DNA of 20,355 nt from Brugia malayi. Its lineage: Eukaryota > Nematoda > Chromadorea > Rhabditida > Onchocercidae. Of the stretch, positions 1 through 8,958 are shown piece after piece. Position 1 is the first letter of the stretch. Each line of letters begins with the position of its first letter. The notes beneath the pieces are model-generated. The model searched no databases and was not told the DNA's origin. It worked only from the letters and a program-made list of their open reading frames with translations. The stretch spans positions 1 through 20,355 of the forward strand of contig NW_025062385.1 in the NCBI RefSeq assembly GCF_000002995.4, read 5' to 3'. The position numbers and the translations under genes are program-made.

Positions 1-430
1 TACTAATGGAATGTTAGTTGATCATATGTATTCCTCCTTGTATTATTTATATAAATGAAATAGAAATAATTTCTGGGGAAGAAAAGAATCTTCTTAATCA
101 TTTCATTAAAGCTAATATATTATGCGAATCTACAGCAGAGCCGTCAAATTTATATCAGTGAATGACTAAATATTTGATCTGGTAATCAACAATGTATTAC
201 AGATGAAAATCAGCAAGAGATTTAAGGATGCATATACAAAAGCAATATCTAACTATTTTGTACTTGACTGAAATATTTTAAACCATGTAGACTGTCACTT
301 GCTCATTTATTTAACACCATGTCTCAAAAGTAACTTTTCCCTCACCGCGATGTCTTAATTGTACCTGTTAAGAAATCACAAACGTGACATATATTTCATT
401 TCTTCCATCAAATTCCAGTAAAGGAGTTAT
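1..430 (+). repeat. Diverged 3' flank of a zinc-finger copy left of the window
   Basis: This stretch aligns, with many substitutions, to the sequence downstream of copies A, B and C. Shared landmarks are catatgtattcct near 24, gaaaagaatcttcttaa near 80-96, tatcag.gaatgactaaatattt near 154-175, and gcgatgtct...aagaaatcacaa near 347-380. The last block matches only the longer flank of copy C (11350-11410). It carries no coding signal itself. I infer that another gene copy ends just left of position 1, so the cluster extends beyond the window. Confidence 0.7.
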
Positions 431-665
431 TGATTAAAAAGACTTCCCATGAAAAATGTAGAGGAGCATGGACTTAAATGCTTTATTAACATATTATACT
501 TTAACTAAAATTAATACCACTTCTTCACTGAATAATTAATTTAATAATGATATTTTACAATTAACTTAAATCTTGCCATGAACATTATTAAATGCACTAT
601 AATTACACAGTTAATGAATTTATTAGTGATATAGGCTAAGGTAAAAAATTATGTAGTCAATAAGA

Positions 666-821
666 ATGACAAGAATTTTCTCGCGAAAAGTAACAGCAAA
701 CACTTCAAATCAAATTTTGACTGAGCTACAGTTGCAGACGGAGATGTCTCTGCGAAGCGAATATAATCAAGATATTGCACATTTGACTGTTTCAAAGGTA
801 GATACGACAATATTCAACTGA
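666..821 (+). CDS. Possible short coding exon, coiled-coil-like, unrecognised
   Basis: An ATG-initiated frame of 51 codons runs from 666 to a TGA at 819-821 and is less AT-rich than its surroundings. After codon 44 there is a possible splice donor, GTAGAT at 798, so it may be an exon rather than a whole gene. The middle (NQILTELQLQTEMSLRSEYN) looks like an amphipathic coiled coil. It weakly resembles the NQILARID...IMAH part of the minus-strand gene at 16 kb: both have T.NQIL followed about 20 residues later by an AH pair. No product is recognised. It may be chance, an exon, or a relic. Confidence 0.3.
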   Translation: MTRIFSRKVTANTSNQILTELQLQTEMSLRSEYNQDIAHLTVSKVDTTIFN

Positions 822-1357
822 AACATAAAAATATCACATACGTATTGGAAAGCTTTATTGGTTGCATGTGGCTAGCATGTTTACCTTAAAAAAAAGAAAT
901 GTACTTAAGTGAGCTGATGACTTTTACTAGGCTTCCTCGTTCAAGGAAATAATTGCAATTCCCGATTTAAAAGAATTTCCATCCCCAAACAATTGTACTT
1001 AACAATACAGAAATGTCAAAACAGGTTTAAAGTTTTAAAAGTTAAATTGGAAGGAGTAGGAATGGAAGAATGAGCGATCAATCCCTAACCTAAAACACTT
1101 TAAAGTATATTAAGCTGAACATTAGCAAAAAAATTTGGAGAAATATAAAGTCAATAAATAATCGACAGTTTGATTTACTGATTAAAAAAAACCAAAAAAA
1201 AAAAAAATAATTAACAGAAGAAGAGAACTGAACAAACGATTTAGTAAATAAAAGAATCCACCAAAGTACATAATTTCCATTCCAAATAACTACATTAAAA
1301 AATACAAAAATGTGCTAACTGTTATGCGTTCTAAAAGGGATAAGCGTACCCTAATCT

Positions 1358-1405
1358 TGTTGAAAAAGCAAGATGACCAGTCACTGTCATCTTGCTTTTT
1401 CAACA
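1358..1405. repeat. Perfect 20-bp inverted repeat, 8-nt loop
   Basis: The left arm at 1358-1377 (tgttgaaaaagcaagatgac) is the exact reverse complement of 1386-1405, separated by cagtcact. As RNA it would form a fully paired 20-bp hairpin. There is no T-run terminator and this is not a bacterial context. It is shorter than a usual microRNA precursor. It could be a foldback element, a small hairpin RNA, or the remains of an inverted duplication. Confidence 0.85.
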
Positions 1406-1489
1406 GCATAGTATAGAGAATTCTTATTTCCTACAGGCTATCTCTCGGGAATTTCGTCTCTCTGAAATTCCTCTCGGAAATTCAACATC

Positions 1490-2180
1490 ATGGAAGAGTG
1501 AAATATTTTCTGTATTTATTGCTTTCTATTCACAATTGCATGGATTTTAGAATTTCAGTTGAAAAAGGTATTTCATTCACATTCTTTTTTATATCCTTAT
1601 TTATAAAATTTTTCATAAAAATTAATGGAACGTTCCTTTCAAGCAATCTAAATCATTTGGTTCTTGTTTTTTCATATTTGAATAAGTAATGCATTTTTCC
1701 TATTCTCGAAAAAAAAAATAGTTCTATACATGGTCTTCTTTATTAGAGATTTTCTTATAGTTAAACATCTAATAATTTCCTACGGGATGTAAAAATGGGA
1801 ATTAAAAAGACTGTGTAAAGGAAAATCGGATTACAGCGATTGGAAGTGATAGATATCAAATCAGAAAATTTTGTATGGTAATCAAAAAAGTTGAAAATTC
1901 AGCTGGTTAATGAGTTAGCATTTTGTTTATTTGCGGAGTATTTTAAATTATACTTTTCATATATTATTGATTTTAAATTCAGCGTTTTACTTTATTTCTA
2001 AAATTTATGAACATTCTTTTTTTTCAATACTATTGCAGATTTGTCATCGGTGCACAGCATTTTATCTACTCCGGATTTGTGGATCAATTATATGATATAC
2101 CGACCAATGGATTTGTCTCTTAGCTCCTTACGAAATAAATCTTCACTCAATATAATTTGTGCGATAAAATATTTGAATGT
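1490..2180 (+). pseudogene. Possible decayed zinc-finger copy: leader-like and PMDLS exon
   Basis: Two segments resemble the leader exon and exon 2 of copies B and C. At 1498-1567 a frame reads KYFLYLLLSIHN..., like the hydrophobic leader of B/C, but its only nearby ATG (1490) is out of frame. It can end at a GT after a phase-1 codon (about 1568). At 2040 a ctattgcag acceptor opens a phase-compatible frame containing PMDLSLSSLRNKSS (residues encoded at 2104-2145), resembling PLDLSISKVKEEGNKS of the intact gene. No fingers follow. Hydrophobic leaders look alike by composition, so homology is tentative. If real, this is a dead copy that has lost its start and its finger array. Confidence 0.3.
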
Positions 2181-2594
2181 AAAATATTTGCATCACAATT
2201 TTTGTTTTTATTTCTACTCTTTGGAAAATTATGTTCTACTTATGTACGTTCTCTTAAACTAGTTGAGTAATCAATCCATATTCTCCGATGTAAATCAAGA
2301 TTTTCTATTATACTAGATCAGTATTTGATGAGTTTTTTTTTGCGAAGTATTTAAAAGCATATTTCGGTTATCGTTATTCCCAGTAAATATTATTAAGCAA
2401 ATGTCAGGAGTTTCCTCTCTCATCAATTGGTTTTAGAAATATAAAGTTGCCAGAAGTTGACATCAATTAGTGGACGAATACTGAATATATTTTCTATTTC
2501 CATTGCGTTTCTTATCCTATTATAGTTCAGATGACCAACTGAAGTTACTTAGAATTAATTCTGAATAACCATCTAGATTATAAACCTTCTAATT
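2181..2594. other. Spacer upstream of copy A
   Basis: This is AT-rich sequence without a supported gene. It does not resemble the promoter, leader exon or intron found upstream of copies B and C. An in-frame TAA at 2594-2596 closes the frame just before copy A, so copy A has no visible start. Confidence 0.55.
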
Positions 2595-3589
2595 AACAAA
2601 CAGAACCGTTGGATTTATCAATATCAAAAGTGAAAGAGGAAGGAAATAAATCGCAAGGCTTATCAGTGAAAAGAGTGAGTGATGAACGAATTAAACCGCG
2701 ACGACTTGTTCCAATCGAAACACTGACGGAAGTAATTGAACCAGAAAAAGAAAGCACAGGAAAGAAACGGCGTTGTGATATATGTCAAAAGGAAATAACA
2801 CATATGAAAAAACATGTGATGACTCATACCGGTGAAAAGCCGTATAGTTGTCCAGTATGCAAGAGAAATTTCACTCAATCCTGCCATATAAAAAATCATA
2901 TGATGACTCATACTGCTGAAAAGCCGTATAGTTGTCCACTATGCAAGAGAAATTTCACTCAGTTCGGGAATATGAAAAAACATGTGATGATTCATACTGG
3001 TGAAAAGCCGTACAGTTGTTCGATATGCAAAAAGAATTTTATTCAGTCCAGCAGTATGAAATCACATATGATGATTCATACCAGTGAAAAGCCGCACAGT
3101 TGTTCGATATGCAAAAGGAATTTCGGTGATCTCCGTAATATGAAAAGACATATGACGACTCATGCTGGTGAAAAGCCGTACAGTTGTTCGATATGCAAAA
3201 AGAATTTCACTCGGTCTGACAGTATGAAATCACATATGATGATTCATACCAGTGAAAAGCCGCACAGTTGTTCGATATGCAAAAGGAATTTTGGTGATCT
3301 CCGTAATATGAAAAAGACATATGACGAATCATGCTGGTGAAAAGCCGTACAGTTGTTCGATATGCAAAAAGAATTTCACTCGGTCTGACAGTATGAAATC
3401 ACATATGATGATTCATACGGGTGAAAGCCGTATAGTTGTTTGATATGCAGAAAAGGTTTCATACATAAACACCATTTGCAGTCTCACATGGCAACTCATG
3501 AAATGAATAGACCTGTCTACCACTATACTGTATGCAGTAAAGATTTTCAGGCTAAATCCGGCTTGAAATCGCACATGAAGAATCATTAA
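2595..3589 (+). pseudogene. Copy A: 5'-truncated, frameshifted C2H2 zinc-finger gene
   Basis: Homology to exon 2 of copies B and C begins abruptly at 2595 (aacaaacagaaccg), 13 bases into that exon. The leader exon, intron and acceptor are missing and an in-frame TAA lies at 2594-2596. The ATG that copies B and C have before finger 1 is ACG here, so no start codon precedes the fingers. The readable frame (2606-3340) has PLDLS, KKRR, a short first finger and five complete fingers. A fifth A in the run at 3311-3315 then shifts the frame and stops it at 3338-3340. A second lesion, three A's instead of four at 3424-3426, is shared with copy B. Beyond it, out of frame, lie two more fingers ending at TAA 3587-3589. 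Both lesions sit in A runs, so read error must be excluded. As it stands this is a pseudogene. Confidence 0.8.
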
Positions 3590-4143
3590 ATTTCGCGTAC
3601 TTTAAACAAAAGAAATGCTCTCTGCTATTTCTATTTTATTATTTACATTCTCTGTTGTTAGCTATTTCTTTTGTTTGATCTTATATGCACATTTATGTCG
3701 TTTTTCGTCCCTGTTTTTTGTTCTTGCAGCGTTTTTCTTTACAAGTAACAAGTAATCTACACAAGTAATCTTGCATGCTGTGTACGAAGAACTTGCGAAT
3801 AAATATCGCTATTTTTAAATTACTTATGAAATGGAATTGCTCATATGTATTCCTCTCTCGATTATTGCATAAATAAAATGAAAATCAATTTTTGGGAAAG
3901 AAAAGAATCTTCTTAAACACAACATATCATTTCATAAAGTTGTTTGGTTATGCGGTTTACAACAGAGCGTCAAACTTATATCAGCGAGTGACTAAATATT
4001 TAATCGGCTATTAATAAAGTATTACAGTTAAAAATCAACAAGAAATTTTCAGAAAACATATACAATATCTGTCTAATTATTCGTGCTGATCGAATTATTT
4101 TTAGAACCATTAGCTTTCACTTTGAACCATTAGCTTTCACTTT
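3590..4143 (+). other. Copy A 3' UTR and flank, with AATAAA
   Basis: A canonical poly(A) signal, AATAAA, lies at 3798-3803, about 210 bases past the ancestral stop. Wherever I compared the two, the segment 3427-4123 equals 6079-6775 of copy B, a constant offset of 2652. It ends in a duplicated 20-mer at 4104-4143 and then joins directly to the promoter of copy B. Confidence 0.75.
4104..4143 (+). repeat. Tandem 20-mer at the copy A/copy B junction
   Basis: gaaccattagctttcacttt occurs twice head to tail (4104-4123 and 4124-4143). Downstream of copy B the same 20-mer occurs once (6756-6775) and continues differently. After the second unit the sequence becomes aaagttgaaacc, which matches the upstream region of copy C from 8283. 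This is the breakpoint of a tandem duplication. The 1.5-kb spacer present between B and C is absent here. Confidence 0.9.
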
Positions 4144-4785
4144 AAAGTTGAAACCATTTAGCATTTATAAATCAACATTACCAATCATAAGAGATGCAGC
4201 AATGTAATTTTCCATTCTTTCCAATATTCCCAAAAATTTGAAAATGTGGAAAAATTGAAGCGAAATATAATAAGATTACAAAAAGTGTCATAACTGCTTT
4301 GCATAAATTATTTATAACAATAAAATACAGAAGCTGAAAAGAAATGATTCAGTATAAAGGATTAGGCAGTACTGCTATTATCATTTTATTATACATTATT
4401 ATATATTCTATTATTATTGCTATACATACGTCATTATACGTGGACGTAAGTTATTAATACACGTAGTTAGCCACTCCCATCTGAATGAGAACTTATACAT
4501 GCGATTATCGAACAATATCTAACAGAACTGATCGGTTGGCCTCTGTCACACTCTCCTACAATTTTCATTCAGTAGTTTTATTTCATTCATTTCGACAGAA
4601 GACGACAGAAGATTACCTCTTTTCAAACTTTTGAGTTATGACAGGGATTTTGGGATTAGATGATAAATTTGTTAATAAACTAATATATTTAGAAAAGCAT
4701 TTACTTGAAGAAATATCTCCTTTGCGCATTTGTCAAATAGCAGCGACATTATTCTTTAGAAGCAACCGTCAATAAATTTGAATGT
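4144..4785 (+). promoter_or_regulatory. Upstream region of copy B, near-identical to that of copy C
   Basis: The segment matches 8283-8924 at an offset of 4139 with only a few substitutions (for example ggcag versus agcag near 4370). It holds no coding frame of note and lies directly before the splice acceptor and leader exon, so it probably contains the promoter. Four ACGT cores at 4428-4464 are listed separately. A diverged version of its 3' part appears at 11720-11855. Confidence 0.6.
4428..4464. promoter_or_regulatory. Cluster of four ACGT cores upstream of copy B
   Basis: ACGT occurs at 4428, 4438, 4444 and 4461, including TACGTCA and TACGTGG contexts. Four copies in 37 bases is unusual in such AT-rich DNA. 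ACGT is the palindromic core recognised by many bZIP factors (CRE-type ACGTCA) and some bHLH factors. Function here is inferred only. The same cluster is present upstream of copy C. Confidence 0.4.
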
Positions 4786-4792
4786 TTTTCAG
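4786..4792 (+). promoter_or_regulatory. Probable trans-splice acceptor of copy B
   Basis: TTTTCAG ends at 4792, 27 bases before the leader ATG at 4820. No coding exon is visible upstream in the duplicated unit, so the simplest reading is a spliced-leader acceptor with a short 5' UTR. A non-coding upstream exon would be the alternative. Confidence 0.5.
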
Positions 4793-4819
4793 AATTGGCA
4801 ACAAACTATTCTCATTAAC

Positions 4820-6241
4820 ATGCATTTCATCTATTTATTCTTCTTTGTCTTCCAATTGAGCAATATTCGAAACACAGTAAGTCCACATAAAGTTAAAAAA
4901 AAAAAACAACATAACACTACAATACCATCGGCATTTAAATTTTTCACAGTGATTTTTCATTGATAATTTCATATCATTTAAGGTAGCGCAAACGGAACAA
5001 ACAGAACCGTTGGATTTATCAATATCAAAAGTGAAAGAGGAAGGAAATAAATCGCAAGGCTTATCAGTGAAAAGAGTGAGTGATGAACGAATTAAACCGC
5101 GACGACTTGTTCCAATCGATACACTGATGGAAGTAATTGAACCAGAAAAAGAAAGCACAGGAAAGAAACGGCGTTGTGATATATGTCAAAAGGAAATAAC
5201 ACATATGAAAAAACATGTGATGACTCATACCAGTGAAAAGCCGTATAGTTGTCCAGTATGCAAGAGAAATTTCACTCAATCCTGCCATATAAAAAGTCAT
5301 ATGATGACTCATACTGGTGAAAAGCCGTATAGTTGTCCAGTATGCAAAAAGAATTTCGGTGATCTCTGTAATATGAAAAGGCATATGACGACTCATACTG
5401 GTGAAAAGCCGTACAGTTGTTCGATATGCAAGAGAAATTTCACTCAATCCTGCCATATAAAAAATCATATGATGACTCATACTGGTGAAAAGCCGTATAG
5501 TTGTTCGATATGCAAAAAGAATTTTATTCAGTCCAGCAGTATGATAGCACATATGGTGGTTCATACCGGTGAGAAGCCGTACAGTTGTTCCATATGCAAA
5601 AAGAATTTCGGTGATCTCTGTAATATGAAAAGGCATAAGAAGACTCATACCGGTGAAAAGCCGTATAGTTGTTCAGTATGCAAGAGAAATTTCACTCAAT
5701 CCTGCCATATAAAAAATCATATGATGACTCATACTGGTGAAAAACCTCATAGTTGTCCACTATGCAAGAGAAATTTCACTCAGTTCGGGGATATGAAAAA
5801 ACATGTGATGATTCATACTGGTGAAAAGCCGTACAGTTGTTCGATATGCAAAAAGAATTTTATTCAGTCCAGCAGTATGAAATCACATATGATGATTCAT
5901 ACCAGTGAAAAGCCGCACAGTTGTTCGATATGCAAAAGGAATTTCGGTGATCTCCGTAATATGAAAAGACATATGACGAATCATGCTGGTGAAAAGCCGT
6001 ACAGTTGTTCGATATGCAAAAAGAATTTCACTCGGTCTGACAGTATGAAATCACATATGATGATTCATACGGGTGAAAGCCGTATAGTTGTTTGATATGC
6101 AGAAAAGGTTTCATACATAAACACCATTTGCAGTCTCACATGGCAACTCATGAAATGAATAGACCTGTCTACCACTATACTGTATGCAGTAAAGATTTTC
6201 AGGCTAAATCCGGCTTGAAATCGCACATGAAGAATCATTAA
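4820..6241 (+). pseudogene. Copy B: C2H2 zinc-finger gene, frameshifted after finger 11
   Basis: Exon 1 (4820-4876, 19 codons) encodes the hydrophobic leader MHFIYLFFFVFQLSNIRNT. A GTAAGT donor (4877-4882) and a TTTAAG acceptor ending at 4982 remove a 106-nt intron in phase 0. Exon 2 then reads VAQTEQTEPLDLS, VKEE, KKRR, one short finger and ten standard fingers. At 6076-6078 an expected AAAA in the HTGEKP linker is AAA, so the frame ends at TGA 6093-6095. This gives about 389 residues instead of the ~439 available if the frame continued to TAA 6239-6241. The out-of-frame remainder encodes one good finger and one degenerate finger. The lesion is shared with copy A and so predates their duplication, or reflects assembly of near-identical units. 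The truncated product still has eleven fingers and could be functional. Finger 10 is a recombinant that lost two units relative to copy C. Confidence 0.75.
5244..6071 (+). repeat. 84-bp zinc-finger tandem repeat, copy B
   Basis: Ten units of 28 codons each follow the short first finger, joined by TGEKP or TSEKP linkers. Helix types (positions -1 to 6) run in order QSCHIK, DLCNMKR, QSCHIK, QSSSMIA, DLCNMKR, QSCHIK, QFGDMKK, QSSSMKS, DLRNMKR, RSDSMKS. Because the unit is a multiple of three, antisense frames also stay open and produce long but meaningless ORFs. Confidence 0.9.
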
Positions 6242-6975
6242 ATTTCGCGTACTTTAAACAAAAGAAATGCTCTCTGCTATTTCTATTTTATTATTTACAT
6301 TCTCTGTTGTTAGCTATTTCTTTTGTTTGATCTTATATGCACATTTATGTCGTTTTTCGTCCCTGTTTTTTGTTCTTGCAGCGTTTTTCTTTACAAGTAA
6401 CAAGTAATCTACACAAGTAATCTTGCATGCTGTGTACGAAGAACTTGCGAATAAATATCGCTATTTTTAAATTACTTATGAAATGGAATTGCTCATATGT
6501 ATTCCTCTCTCGATTATTGCATAAATAAAATGAAAATCAATTTTTGGGAAAGAAAAGAATCTTCTTAAACACAACATATCATTTCATAAAGTTGTTTGGT
6601 TATGCGGTTTACAACAGAGCGTCAAACTTATATCAGCGAGTGACTAAATATTTAATCGGCTATTAATAAAGTATTACAGTTAAAAATCAACAAGAAATTT
6701 TCAGAAAACATATACAATATCTGTCTAATTATTCGTGCTGATCGAATTATTTTTAGAACCATTAGCTTTCACTTTAATGAATTATGTCAACACTTTTGGC
6801 AAAGTTTTATCAGCCTATTAACTTTTTTTGTCGGTGTGATGTCATTAAATCACAATGTGCCGTATATTTGATTTGTTTTAATCTTTTGAATTTAATCACT
6901 CTATTTTTTCCAATTTCTATAATTTATTTTTTTACATGCTGGAATTGTGAGAAGCAAATTTGTTTAATAGTTCGT
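6242..6975 (+). other. Copy B 3' UTR and downstream flank
   Basis: AATAAA lies at 6450-6455, at the same place as in copy A. From 6776 on, where copy A's flank has been replaced, this flank continues as a diverged relative of 11290-11515 downstream of copy C. Shared landmarks include acatgctggaattgtgag. The small frame at 6784-6981 falls in this non-coding flank and is not a gene. Confidence 0.7.
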
Positions 6976-8282
6976 AATTAATTAAAATATTGGCAGATCT
7001 CAGAAAATTGATAGCGGAAAAGAAAGAAGGCAACGGAGAGAAACTTTCATGTAACCATAATGATTAATTATTAATCATTATTTTAGGAATTTTTAATAGC
7101 TAACTATTGTTAACTTCATTGAAAAAAAAAAACGTCTGATACTAACGGTATTCGAGTAATTCAAAAAATCCAGGTGATGGAATAAAAAAAGCACTAAAAG
7201 ATAATGCTAGAATTATTGCTTTAAAATCATAGTGTTTGAAGCTTCCGTTCGACAGTAAGATAATAGCAGTTTATAATTACAGAAGGAAACAAAAACGACT
7301 GAAACTGTTTTTTTTTTTTTTTTTTATTATTCATAAATGAAAGGAAAATATTTAATACTAATTTTGCTCATTTATCAGTTTTAACATCATTTTTTTTTTT
7401 TTTTAATGAAAACAATATTTATAAGAGAGAAATCGTTGAAAGAGAAAATTTCTGTCCATCGCATGGTTAATTTAGTAAAAAAACAAATTTTCAATTTGAT
7501 TAATTAGCAGCTACCACTAATCAATGCAAACTGTAATGAGCCGTGCAACAGAAGTTGTATTTATAATTTTGAGAATGGCATAGATATAAAGGAAAAAAAT
7601 TTGTTAATATTCATATTAACAAATATTTTAAATGATAAAAATATTTGAAAAGTAGAACAACTGATTCATTTACTTGTTATGTCAGTTTTGTTTTTCTCAC
7701 TCACTTTGTTACATCATTTAGACATCATTTACATATGTTCAACTTGGCTTATTTACTGTGTAAAAAGAACTTTTTTATCTTTTGCTTTACTTCAACAATC
7801 ACGAAACAAGAAAAGAAAAAAAAAAGTAGCTATTGCTAAATAAATAAAAAAAATCAGTGAAGATCAATTAATAACGATGGTGTCACATCCTTGCTTATAA
7901 GAACAAATTGAAACCTGTCCTTCTTAAATTCTACAATGAGAAATTGCAGATAATTCCAGTTCGAACTTGTCGTATGAAGCCATTAGGCAACTCCATTTGT
8001 TACATAGCCCATAGATGGCGAACTTATACCTTCAAGTTCAGCACTTAAGTTGTACCAACCACACATTGTGCAACGTTGCTGATTACTGTCAGTAAATGAT
8101 AGGATCATTACCATCGCCTTTTTTCTTCATATTTTCATTGCAATTGGCATTTGAAAAGTTTAAAAGTATTGGAAATCATCAATAAGAATTCATTTGACAG
8201 CTATCTACATCACATGGTGTTAAATATGAAAATCGTAAAAAAAATTTAATAACCTAATTTGTACACAACACAAAGCAAATTT
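6976..8282. other. Spacer between copies B and C
   Basis: This is AT-rich DNA with T tracts at about 7306-7325 and 7390-7404 and a small inverted repeat around 7601-7622. Only 7860-8100 is less AT-rich and is listed separately. This spacer is missing between copies A and B, so it marks the older arrangement of the tandem units. Confidence 0.6.
7874..8050 (+). other. Unbroken frame of about 58 codons, no clear start; unrecognised fragment
   Basis: A frame closed upstream by TAA stays open to TAA near 8048 and reads HILAYKNKLKPVLLKFYNEK, followed by IIPVRTCRMKPLGNSICYI and a basic RWRTYTFKFST end. Composition is more balanced than in neighbouring spacer frames. No start codon opens it except an internal ATG, and there is no good acceptor. 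Part of it (around 7980-8035) resembles the promoter segment at 4465-4500 (tag.ca.ctcc.at.tg and gaacttatac), so it may be duplicated non-coding DNA. No product is recognised. Confidence 0.25.
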
Positions 8283-8924
8283 AAAGTTGAAACCATTTAG
8301 CATTTATAAATCAACATTACCAATTATAAGAGATGCAGCAATGTAATTTTCCATTCTTTCCAATATTCCCAAAAATTTGAAAATGTGGAAAAATTGAAGC
8401 GAAATATAATAAGATTACAAAAAGTGTCATAACTGCTTTGCATAAATTATTTATAACAATAAAATACAGAAGCTGAAAAGAAATGATTCAGTATAAAGGA
8501 TTAAGCAGTACTGCTATTATCATTTTATTATACATTATTATATATTCTATTATTATTGCTATACATACGTCATTATACGTGGACGTAAGTTATTAATACA
8601 CGTAGTTAGCCACTCCCATCTGAATGAGAACTTATACATGCGATTATCGAACAATATCTAACAGAACTGATCGGTTGGCCTCTGTCACACTCTCCTACAA
8701 TTTTCATTCAGTAGTTTTATTTCATTCATTTCGACAGAAGACGACAGAAGATTACCTCTTTTCAAACTTTTGAGTTATGACAGGGATTTTGGGATTAGAT
8801 GATAAATTTGTTAATAAACTAATATATTTAGAAAAGCATTTACTTGAAGAAATATCTCCTTTGCGCATTTGTCAAATAGCAGCGACATTATTCTTTAGAA
8901 GCAACCGTCAATAAATTTGAATGT
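8283..8924 (+). promoter_or_regulatory. Upstream region of copy C
   Basis: Nearly identical to 4144-4785. It contains the same four ACGT cores (8567, 8577, 8583, 8600) and leads straight into the splice acceptor and leader exon. The near-identity points to a recent duplication that carried its promoter with it. Confidence 0.6.
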
Positions 8925-8931
8925 TTTTCAG
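8925..8931 (+). promoter_or_regulatory. Probable trans-splice acceptor of copy C
   Basis: TTTTCAG ends at 8931, 27 bases before the ATG at 8959, matching copy B. A spliced leader would give a short 5' UTR. Transcript ends would decide between this and a cis-spliced upstream exon. Confidence 0.5.
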
Positions 8932-8958
8932 AATTGGCAACAAACTATTCTCATTAAC

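Larger units (their letters stand above)
431..1490. other. AT-rich spacer with one short ORF and one hairpin
   Basis: This is mostly A/T-rich sequence with long A runs (around 1185-1210) and no convincing gene. Two items stand out and are listed separately: a small ORF at 666-821 and a perfect inverted repeat at 1358-1405. A shorter inverted repeat, ggaatttc/gaaattcc, lies at 1448-1471. Confidence 0.6.

Noticed and set aside
5010..5012. TTG as the start of copies A, B and C
   Set aside because: This is not a plausible start in an animal gene. The frame is open upstream to a splice acceptor and joins a leader exon with an ATG in phase.
4835..5158. Minus-strand frame of 107 codons (and 8974-9297)
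   Set aside because: It is antisense to the leader exon, intron and start of exon 2. It has no splice or start context of its own and reflects the duplicated sequence.
5064..5648. Long minus-strand frame of 194 codons, repeated at 9203-9787, with relatives at 2663-2911 and 10358-10714
   Set aside because: These lie antisense to the finger array. The 84-bp unit is a multiple of three, so any antisense frame open in one unit stays open in all. The translation is a repeat of the same meaningless 28 residues.
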